Source: Elusimicrobia bacterium CG08_land_8_20_14_0_20_59_10 | GTDB lineage: Bacteria > Elusimicrobiota > Elusimicrobia > Elusimicrobiales > UBA9959 | Length of the DNA: 6,440 bases | Reading direction: 5' to 3' | Assembly (NCBI GenBank): GCA_002779045.1 | Contig: PEXO01000152.1 | Coordinates: 1-6,440 of the forward strand | Part shown: piece by piece, positions 1-5,430 of the stretch | Position numbering within the stretch: position 1 is the first letter of the stretch | Layout: each line of letters begins with the position of its first letter | Position numbers and translations under genes: made by a program | The notes under the pieces: model-generated | What the model saw: the letters and a program-made list of their open reading frames with translations, nothing else | What the model was told of the DNA's origin: nothing | Databases searched by the model: none

Positions 1-105
1 TACAGACCACCGGTATGCTCGTTCGTCGCGCCTCGCATCCGCCTCAAATCTGAGCCTCCAAATGCTTCAGTTATTTCGTTACGCTTCCTAAGTAGTATAA
101 TGTAA
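1..105. other. Left-edge non-gene segment, possible repeat or gene remnant
   Basis: This stretch differs from the genes to its right: its first half is packed with CG dinucleotides (around 20-40) and its second half is AT-rich. It is open on the plus strand in frame 1 for 34 codons, ending in TAA at 103-105, and also open on the minus strand from 107 to 3. Neither frame shows a start that can be trusted or a recognisable domain. An imperfect hairpin can be drawn: AAATCTGAGC (46-55), an 8-base loop, then GC (64-65), TCAG (67-70) and ATTT (73-76) with small bulges. It could be the 3' end of a gene cut by the window, an intergenic repeat, or plain leader DNA. The frame-1 reading ends only 2 bases before the next start codon, so a short upstream gene cannot be excluded. 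Confidence 0.3.
96..101 (+). promoter_or_regulatory. Putative -10 box, leaderless promoter for the ABC ATPase
   Basis: A perfect TATAAT lies 6 bases before the ATG at 108, inside an AT-rich stretch. Transcription normally starts about 6-8 bases after the -10 box, which here falls on or next to the A of the ATG. No Shine-Dalgarno motif is visible in 85-107, which fits a leaderless mRNA. The -35 side is weak: TTATTT at 71-76 gives a 19-base spacer and TTTCGT at 74-79 gives 16, and neither is a good TTGACA match. Confidence 0.45.
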
Positions 106-107
106 AA

Positions 108-1043
108 ATGCTGGAAGTTAGGGACATCAAAAAGACTTACGGCGGCCTTGTCGCCCTGGACGGCGTTTCATTTAAGGTCGATACCGGAGAAACCCTGGGG
201 CTTATCGGCCCGAACGGCGCCGGGAAAACCACCGCGATTTCGATAATAACGGGGCTGCTGAAGCCCGACAGCGGAGAGGTCCTTTTAGGCGGTAGTCCCC
301 TGGGTGGAGACACCGATCCCGCCAAACTGAAAATGGGTCTTGTGCCGCAGGACCTGGCCCTTTACGACGAGCTCTCGGCGATTAACAACCTGATGTTCTT
401 CGGCTCTATTTACGGCTTATCCGGCAAAAAGCTGGACGACGCGATCTCCGGGGTGCTGGGGCTGGTCGGGCTTTCCGACCGCGCCGGGGATGCGGTGCGC
501 AAATACAGCGGCGGCATGAAGCGCCGCCTTAACCTGGCGGCCGCCCTGCTGCACGACCCGCAAATACTCATGCTCGACGAGCCTACGCTGGGCGTGGACC
601 CGCACAGCCGCAGCGCTATCTTCGACGAATTGGGAACCCTCAAGAAGCGCGGCAAGACCATACTTTATGCCACCAATTACATGGAGGAGGCGGAGCGCCT
701 CTGCGACCGGATCGTCATCATTGACCAGGGCAGGATCATCGCCGACGACACGCTGCAGGGCCTGTACCGCCGCCTGCCGGCGGCCAATATCCTGTGCGTG
801 GAACTGGAGAGCGCCGGGGAAGAGGCCTGGGCGGGACAATTGAACGCGCTGCCCGGTGTGGCAAGCGCGGAACTGCACGGCAGCACCATTACGGCCGGCC
901 TGAAAGACCTGGCCGCCGGGATCCCGTCGGTGCTGCGGTGGCTGGGGGAGAACGGGCATCCGTACCGCCATGTTGAGACCGAGCGCGCGGACCTCGAAGC
1001 GGTATTCCTCTCCATGACCGGGCGCAGCCTGAGGGACAAATGA
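108..1043 (+). CDS. ABC transporter ATP-binding protein (DrrA/CcmA-like export class)
   Basis: This is the cytoplasmic ATPase that would power the permease encoded directly after it. The 311-residue protein has the full set of nucleotide-binding motifs in order: A-loop Tyr11, Walker A GPNGAGKT at 34-41, Q-loop Gln81, signature YSGGM at 133-137, and Walker B LMLDE at 154-158 followed by the D-loop GVDP. The motif order and the TxYMEEAE sequence after Walker B are typical of ABC-2 exporters of the DrrA/CcmA type. Residues from about 225 on form the extra C-terminal domain common in that class. The switch position, normally His in T-H-Y-M-E-E, is Asn190 (AAT at 675-677). The ATG at 108 is the natural start because MLEVRDIKKTYG is a standard N-terminus; it has no Shine-Dalgarno and a TATAAT just upstream. 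The stop overlaps the permease start by 4 bases. The exported substrate cannot be told from sequence. Confidence 0.95.
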   Translation: MLEVRDIKKTYGGLVALDGVSFKVDTGETLGLIGPNGAGKTTAISIITGLLKPDSGEVLLGGSPLGGDTDPAKLKMGLVPQDLALYDELSAINNLMFFGSIYGLSGKKLDDAISGVLGLVGLSDRAGDAVRKYSGGMKRRLNLAAALLHDPQILMLDEPTLGVDPHSRSAIFDELGTLKKRGKTILYATNYMEEAERLCDRIVIIDQGRIIADDTLQGLYRRLPAANILCVELESAGEEAWAGQLNALPGVASAELHGSTITAGLKDLAAGIPSVLRWLGENGHPYRHVETERADLEAVFLSMTGRSLRDK

Positions 1044-2254
1044 GAGCCATACAGCTTTGGGGCCTGGTGCGTAAAGACCTGCAGATATTCATGAGCGACC
1101 GGCTGGCCGTGTCGGTGAACTTCATTCTCCCGGTGGTAATAGCCTCCTTCTTCGGCTATGTCCTGGTAGGCAACCTCGGCAAACCCGAAGACGTGCCCGT
1201 CCGGTTTGTTGACCGCGACGGCAGCGCCGTTTCGCGCGGGGTGATGGACCGCCTTTCCGGGGATAACGTGTTCAGGGTCACGGCCGGCTCTTTGGAAGAG
1301 GCGAGCGCCGCGCTTCTCAAGGGGAAAGCGGTGGCCGCCGTCATCATCCCCGGGGGTTTCGCCGCTTCTGCGGCCAGGGCGTATTATAACGGCGGAGTAA
1401 AGCCTGAAATACAAATCATTTACGATCCCTCGCACGGACCCGAGCTTGGCATGGTCCGGGGGGTCCTGCTGCAGTACGTAATGGAAACCCTCGGCGCGGA
1501 AGCGGTGGATCCCGCGACCGGGCGGAGCATGCCTGCCCTGCCGTTCGATATCACTGCCCGTGAAGTGACCCGGGACGGAGCTGCCGGCTTCCGGGACGCC
1601 GTTGGCCAGAACTCCGGCGGCGGCTCCGGGGGCGAGGGCAGGGGCGGGCCGTTCTATAACGGTTACGCGCATGTCTTTTCGGGCATGGGCGTGCAGTTCA
1701 TGCTCTTTATGTCGCTGGAGACCGGCATCCTGCTGCTTATCCAGCGCCGGCGCGGGATATGGAACCGGCTGCGCTCGGCTCCCTTATCGCGCTATATGAT
1801 CCTCGGCGGCGGGGCGCTGAGCGGTGCTTTCGTCTCGCTGCTGGTCCTCCTTTTCTGTTTCGCCTTCGGCTGGGCGGTCTTTGATATCCGCATCGAAGGC
1901 AGTTTCGCCGGTTTTATCGGGATCTGCGCCGCGTGCTCGCTGATGGCGGCGTCGTTCGGGCTGCTGGTGGCCGCTTTCGGCAGGACACCCGAAGCGACCC
2001 GGCCCCTGGCCATTTTCATCACGCTGCTGCTGGTGATGCTGGGCGGCGGCTGGCTGCCGATGTATTTTTTCCCGGCCTGGCTGCAGAAAGCGACGCTGCT
2101 GCTTCCCACGCGCTGGGCCATCGACGGGCTTGAGGCTATGACCTGGAGGGGGCACGGTTTCGGCGCGGCGCTGGGCCCGGTCTCCGCGCTCCTCGCTTCG
2201 GCGGTGATCTTCGCTTTTATCGCGGTCCTGCGGTTCCGCTGGGAAGTTGATTGA
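1040..2254 (+). CDS. ABC-2 type transporter permease
   Basis: This is the inner-membrane partner of the preceding ATPase. The 404-residue protein has the ABC-2 layout: one N-terminal membrane segment (about 24-45), a large extracytoplasmic domain (about 46-210), then five more segments (about 212-234, 255-281, 288-313, 321-345 and 376-396). A basic cytoplasmic stretch, RRRGIWNRLRSAPLSR (236-251), sits between segments 2 and 3, as in ABC-2 permeases where it contacts the ATPase. The NGYAH and GMGVQF sequence entering segment 2 also fits the family. A Gly/Ser-rich run (about 192-203) links the outer domain to the membrane core. The ATG lies in an ATGA overlap with the ATPase stop, and GAGGG at 1031-1035 is a plausible ribosome binding site 4 bases upstream. 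Translational coupling is likely. Function as an exporter is well supported; the substrate is unknown. Confidence 0.93.
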   Translation: MRAIQLWGLVRKDLQIFMSDRLAVSVNFILPVVIASFFGYVLVGNLGKPEDVPVRFVDRDGSAVSRGVMDRLSGDNVFRVTAGSLEEASAALLKGKAVAAVIIPGGFAASAARAYYNGGVKPEIQIIYDPSHGPELGMVRGVLLQYVMETLGAEAVDPATGRSMPALPFDITAREVTRDGAAGFRDAVGQNSGGGSGGEGRGGPFYNGYAHVFSGMGVQFMLFMSLETGILLLIQRRRGIWNRLRSAPLSRYMILGGGALSGAFVSLLVLLFCFAFGWAVFDIRIEGSFAGFIGICAACSLMAASFGLLVAAFGRTPEATRPLAIFITLLLVMLGGGWLPMYFFPAWLQKATLLLPTRWAIDGLEAMTWRGHGFGAALGPVSALLASAVIFAFIAVLRFRWEVD

Positions 2255-2274
2255 CGGCCTGCCTTACCAGGCCG
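2255..2274 (+). other. Perfect 7-bp GC hairpin right after the permease stop
   Basis: CGGCCTG at 2255-2261 pairs perfectly with CAGGCCG at 2268-2274 across the 6-base loop CCTTAC. It begins at the first base after the permease stop codon. No run of T follows, so it is not a standard intrinsic terminator. It could slow 3' exonucleases or weakly reduce read-through into the next gene. Its presence argues that 2255-2309 is a non-coding gap and not the start of the downstream gene. Confidence 0.4.
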
Positions 2275-2309
2275 CGCCGGGAGTCCGGGACGGAGACCCC
2301 CCGCCGGGT

Positions 2310-3590
2310 ATGAGAAAGATACTGCTATGCTGCGTCGCCGCCGGGCTGGTCCTGCGCCTGGCCGCGGCGTTCTACTATTGCCCGGTGGAGATCTTTGGCG
2401 GCGGGGATGATTTCGTCTACCACGAAGCCGCCAAAAGCATCAGGACCGGCAGGGGTTTTACGTTCCAGAACAAGCCCGTCTCGGAGCGCGGGCCGCTGTA
2501 CCCGCTCTTCCTCGCCGCCGCGGGCGGCCCGGAAACAAGTGCCTGCCGGCTGCGATTCGCCCAGGCCGCAGTCAGCGCCGCGGTCGTGGGGCTGGCCTGG
2601 GTGATAGGGAACCTCGCCTTCGGCTCCCCCGCCGGCCTGTGGGCCGCGGCGCTATTGTCGCTCAACTCCGAGCAGATATTGCTTCCGACCTCTCTTTACA
2701 CGGAGTGCTTCTATTCGTTCCTGCTGCTGCTGACAGCTCTTTCATTCCTGCGCTGGATGAAAGAACCGGGTTCCATACTGCTCCCGGCCGTTTCCGGCGC
2801 CGTGCTGGCGCTGACCGTGCTGTGCCGCTCGTTCATCCTGCCTTTCGGAGCCGTTATGCTGGCCATAGCCGCGTACGGGATACGCGACAGGCGCCTGCTG
2901 CTGCGGCAGGTGCCCGTGTTCCTCCTGGCGGCCGGGCTGGTGCTTGCGGCGTGGCAGGTCAGGAATTATTCCGTGTTCGGCCGTATCCTGCCTACGGAGG
3001 CCGGCCTGATGGGCCCGGTCCTGTATTACGCTTCCCTGGGCAGGATAAACGCCCCGGAAGACGAGGATTCCGAGGAGCCTTTCAAGACGGTAGCAGCCAC
3101 GCTGCCGCCGCTGGAATGGGACAGGGTTATGGGCGGCTACGCTTTGGACAACATAGCGGCCCGCCCGCTGCGCTACCTTGCTTCATCCCTGGAAAGGGGC
3201 TGGCATTTATGGAGCGAAACCTATACCGCTTACCTGCTTTATTATCACCCGGCCCTGAGGGATTTCGCGCTAAGAAGGTGGCGGGAGATCAGGTTCGCCG
3301 GGGATATCTGTTTTGCCGGGCTGGTGGTGCTGGCGGCGCTGGGGTTCTGGCATAAACGCCGCGAGCCGGCCGCGCAGTTCCTGGCGGCGCTGGCCCTGTA
3401 TTTCAATTTGTACGCGTTCTTCGCGGTCTTCGTCCGGTTCGGGGCGCCGGCGCCGCCTCTTATCAGTATTCTTGCCGGCGCAGGGATCTGCGCCGCCGGA
3501 GCTTTGTTTCCGGGCCTTCGACGGGCCGGGAACAGCACCGGGGCGCCGTCGGGCAAGGTCTTTCCAGAAGCGCCCCGTAAATCTATATAA
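2310..3590 (+). CDS. Multi-pass membrane glycosyltransferase-like protein (GT39/ArnT/PMT_2-like)
   Basis: This is probably an inner-membrane enzyme that uses a polyprenyl-phosphate sugar donor and acts on the periplasmic face. From the ATG at 2310 it has 426 residues. After a first membrane segment (about 4-22) comes an acidic pair, Asp33-Asp34, in GGGDDFVYHEAA, then SERGPLYPLFLA (58-69). Both fit the first outer loop of GT39/PMT_2 proteins, where the acidic residue is catalytic. WQVRNYSVFG (215-224) is another family-like motif. Many hydrophobic segments follow, with a soluble acidic stretch near 248-257. The late motif VRFGAPAPP (375-383) replaces the more usual R-Y/F-x-x-P form, so the match is divergent. 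A TTG at 2247 in the same frame would add 21 Pro/Gly-rich residues and overlap the permease stop. I prefer the ATG because a signal-anchor-like MRKILL start follows it. CGGAG at 2291-2295 is a distant ribosome-binding candidate. Sugar and acceptor are unknown. Confidence 0.75.
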   Translation: MRKILLCCVAAGLVLRLAAAFYYCPVEIFGGGDDFVYHEAAKSIRTGRGFTFQNKPVSERGPLYPLFLAAAGGPETSACRLRFAQAAVSAAVVGLAWVIGNLAFGSPAGLWAAALLSLNSEQILLPTSLYTECFYSFLLLLTALSFLRWMKEPGSILLPAVSGAVLALTVLCRSFILPFGAVMLAIAAYGIRDRRLLLRQVPVFLLAAGLVLAAWQVRNYSVFGRILPTEAGLMGPVLYYASLGRINAPEDEDSEEPFKTVAATLPPLEWDRVMGGYALDNIAARPLRYLASSLERGWHLWSETYTAYLLYYHPALRDFALRRWREIRFAGDICFAGLVVLAALGFWHKRREPAAQFLAALALYFNLYAFFAVFVRFGAPAPPLISILAGAGICAAGALFPGLRRAGNSTGAPSGKVFPEAPRKSI

Positions 3591-3591
3591 T
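3586..3591 (+). promoter_or_regulatory. Putative -10 box for the radical SAM gene pair
   Basis: A perfect TATAAT overlaps the stop codon of the glycosyltransferase-like gene (3588-3590). Transcription from it would start near 3598 and leave a leader of about 26 bases before the ATG at 3624, containing CGGAG (3604-3608). The best -35 candidate, TTTCCA at 3561-3566, has a long 19-base spacer. The box may be a chance AT-rich match at a gene end, but it could give the radical SAM genes their own promoter. Confidence 0.35.
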
Positions 3592-3623
3592 ACCGGATAT
3601 ACCCGGAGTGACCTCAAAATACC

Positions 3624-4652
3624 ATGTCAGGAACCAGAAATAATATCCCGCGCAAAGTTGTTAGGCTGGCGGCGGTGGTGAATAAGTTGCGGCATTATCT
3701 GGAGATCAAAGGCAATGTCCCGCGCGAAGTCGTTAGGCTGGGTCTCAAGTGTAATGCCAAGTGTCTTTTTTGCAATATCCCTCCTGATAACAACGAGGTA
3801 AACTCGGAGTTCGGGGCGGCCTTGTGCGCCGTTTCACGTATAGCCGCGGCGGGCGGAGACTATGTTTCCGTCAGCGGCGGAGAGCCTACGCTTTATCCGG
3901 AACTTATCAGGCTGCTGGCTTATGCGCGCCGGAAGGGCGTCAAGGTGGAGCTGCAGACCAACGGCATCGCCCTGGCGCGGCGCGGGGCAGTAGAGGAACT
4001 GGCGCGGGCCGGGCTCTCCTACGCTTTTGTTTCGCTTCACAGCCATATCCCCGCGATCCACGATTTTCTCACCGGGGTGCGCGGTTCGCACGCGGCTTGC
4101 GTGAAAGCCATACGGAACTTTATCGCCTGCGGAGTTCATACCACTTTAAATCCCGTGCTCACTACCGCGAATTACCATGGGGTGGCCGATTATGTCCGTT
4201 TCGCCGGCCGCCGGTTGGGGGTCAGGTCCATTTCTCTGTCGGTGGTTCAGCCCAGGGGGCTGGCGCTTAAGAACCAGGCGCTGGTTCCGGATTATCGTGT
4301 GCTTAATATCCCGGTCAGGTCAGCCATTAAAGCCGCGCGCGACGAAGGCGTTCATATCGTAAATCCCGTATGCGGCCTGCCGCTTTGCGCCGGCGGCTGG
4401 TATAGGTATCCCGAGCGGTGCGTGGAGTATTCGCTCGGAGAGCTCGGGCTGCCGTTCACCTGCCCGAAGGTGAAGGCGCCGGCCTGCCGGAAATGCGCGG
4501 CCTCCGCTTATTGCGCCGGGGTATGGGCCGAATACCCGCGCCTCCGCGGTTTCGGCGCGCTGAAGCCGCTGACAAAAAAGGCTTTCCCGGTACGGGCCGC
4601 GCCTGCGCGCCCGCAGCCGCATAAGAGCTGGAAACGGGGGGTGGGTTTATGA
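3624..4652 (+). CDS. Radical SAM protein with a cysteine-rich C-terminal (SPASM/twitch-like) region
   Basis: The 342-residue protein shows the hallmarks of a radical SAM enzyme, which uses a 4Fe-4S cluster to cleave S-adenosylmethionine. The cluster motif CX3CX2C is Cys43, Cys47 and Cys50. GGEP at 85-88 binds the SAM amino group, and LQTNG follows as the next core strand. The C-terminal part holds seven more cysteines (250, 255, 266, 280, 288, 291, 297). The last three are spaced CX2CX5C followed by AGVWAEY and a GxxxLKP ending, the usual look of an auxiliary iron-sulfur cluster in SPASM/twitch-type members. The fourth Cys of a full SPASM CX2CX5CX3C is absent (Trp301). Residues 7-15 and 31-39 are near copies (NIPRKVVRL and NVPREVVRL). 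The ATG at 3624 is the best start; CGGAG at 3604-3608 lies 15 bases upstream, rather far. The stop overlaps the next radical SAM gene. The reaction and substrate are unknown; members of this class modify peptides or small metabolites. Confidence 0.9.
   Translation: MSGTRNNIPRKVVRLAAVVNKLRHYLEIKGNVPREVVRLGLKCNAKCLFCNIPPDNNEVNSEFGAALCAVSRIAAAGGDYVSVSGGEPTLYPELIRLLAYARRKGVKVELQTNGIALARRGAVEELARAGLSYAFVSLHSHIPAIHDFLTGVRGSHAACVKAIRNFIACGVHTTLNPVLTTANYHGVADYVRFAGRRLGVRSISLSVVQPRGLALKNQALVPDYRVLNIPVRSAIKAARDEGVHIVNPVCGLPLCAGGWYRYPERCVEYSLGELGLPFTCPKVKAPACRKCAASAYCAGVWAEYPRLRGFGALKPLTKKAFPVRAAPARPQPHKSWKRGVGL
3642..3741 (+). repeat. 28-base direct repeat inside the radical SAM 5' end
   Basis: Two copies, 3642-3669 and 3714-3741, are 72 bases (24 codons) apart and in the same reading frame. 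They match at 25 of 28 positions, and all three differences are transitions (A/G, A/G, T/C). The shared core includes TCCCGCGC and GTTAGGCTGG. The sequence between and after the copies is not repeated, so this is not a simple tandem duplication of the whole 72-base unit. The second copy encodes the strand leading into the CX3CX2C loop, so it is probably the original. Confidence 0.8.
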
Positions 4653-5380
4653 GCAAAGCGTCTGCGCCGTGGTTTTACAGAAAAGGCGTTTTTACCATCT
4701 CGCTGCCCTGCGGCTGCAATATAGACTGTGTTTTTTGCCTGAGGAACAAGAACCCCGCGGGCAAAGACCGCCTGAACGGACGCTCCCGGATCGATTTCCA
4801 CAAGCTCGATCTTATCCTGGGCTGCCTGAAGGCTAAGGGGCTGGAAACGGTCAATATCGGGGGAGACGAGCCTACCCTGGCGCCCCGGAAAATACTGGAG
4901 CGGGTGGCCGGGCTGTGCAGGGCGCGCGGCTTTAAAAAAATAGAGCTGGCCACCAACGGTATCAGGCTGCACGATGCCGTGTACGCGGGATGGCTGAGAA
5001 AGATAGGAATAAACGGTTTCTTGCTGCCCATCTACGGGCCGCGCCCGGAGATACATGACGGGGTAACCCAGAAAAAGGGGAGCTTCAGGCTGCTGATGAA
5101 GGCCATCTCCAATTTGAGGCGCTTTAAAGATGTGGAATTCACGCTGCATACCGTGGTCATAAAGCAGAACCAGAAGCACCTTCCCGGGCTGGAAAAGCTG
5201 GTGAGAAAGGAAAGGTTCCGCTTTGTGGTGGAGAAGTTGAGGAAAAGAGACAACGACGATCACATAGACTACGAGCGCCTGAAGCCGGAAAATTCCAGGG
5301 CTCCCGGAGTAAAGTCCAAGGAGAAAAAAAGAAAATCTCTGGTCCTGCGGTATAACCTGCAGACAGGGACGTTCGGGTAG
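4649..5380 (+). CDS. Compact radical SAM protein without auxiliary-cluster domain
   Basis: This 243-residue protein is a second radical SAM enzyme. Cys23, Cys27 and Cys30 form CX3CX2C (CNIDCVFC); an extra Cys21 sits just before. The SAM-binding motif is IGGDEPTL (70-77), the GxEP variant of GGEP. Later core strands carry ELATNG (99-104), LPIYGPRPEIHDGVT (126-140) and LHTVV (166-170), all as in the radical SAM barrel. There is no cysteine after Cys90, so no auxiliary cluster is encoded. The last 45 residues are highly charged, with KSKEKKRKS at 222-230, and the gene uses more Lys codons than its neighbours. The ATG at 4649 shares ATGA with the stop of the preceding gene, behind a G-rich stretch (4636-4645), so coupling is likely. 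It is about the size of the catalytic barrel alone; either it is naturally minimal or it lost a C-terminal domain. The function is unknown; action in the same pathway as its neighbour is inferred. Confidence 0.88.
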   Translation: MSKASAPWFYRKGVFTISLPCGCNIDCVFCLRNKNPAGKDRLNGRSRIDFHKLDLILGCLKAKGLETVNIGGDEPTLAPRKILERVAGLCRARGFKKIELATNGIRLHDAVYAGWLRKIGINGFLLPIYGPRPEIHDGVTQKKGSFRLLMKAISNLRRFKDVEFTLHTVVIKQNQKHLPGLEKLVRKERFRFVVEKLRKRDNDDHIDYERLKPENSRAPGVKSKEKKRKSLVLRYNLQTGTFG

Positions 5381-5430
5381 GGGCCTTGCCGCGGGGCGCC
5401 CGGAATATTTCGGCTCGCCGGCTGCCGGAC
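5381..5430. other. Convergent gene junction with weak hairpins
   Basis: These 50 bases separate the stop codons of two genes that face each other. On the plus strand CGGG (5392-5395), loop GCG and CCCG (5399-5402) form a short stem followed by an AT-rich AATATTT. CCGGAATATTTCGG (5400-5413) is a near-perfect 14-base palindrome with one G-T pair. Either could take part in bidirectional termination, but no long stem or clear T-run is present. Confidence 0.3.

Noticed and set aside
677..1672. Long open frame on the minus strand (331 codons) across the ATPase and permease
   Set aside because: It lies opposite two well-supported genes, its product is Arg/Pro/His-rich with no domain, and such frames are common opposite GC-rich coding DNA.
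2639..3355. Plus-strand 238-codon frame inside the glycosyltransferase-like gene
   Set aside because: It is a shifted-frame shadow, rich in Arg, Ala and Gly, and lacks the hydrophobic pattern of the real gene.
3593..3606. CCGG-spaced inverted repeat as an operator before the radical SAM genes
   Set aside because: Only 4 bases pair on each side; this is expected by chance in GC-rich DNA.
4508..5263. Minus-strand open frame of 251 codons across the radical SAM junction
   Set aside because: It is antisense to both radical SAM genes, whose motifs are intact, and shows no recognisable motif of its own.
5381..5430. Possible RiPP precursor peptide near the radical SAM genes
   Set aside because: The gaps around the pair (33 bases before, 50 after) are too short to hold a precursor gene, and no small frame with a start and ribosome binding site is visible.
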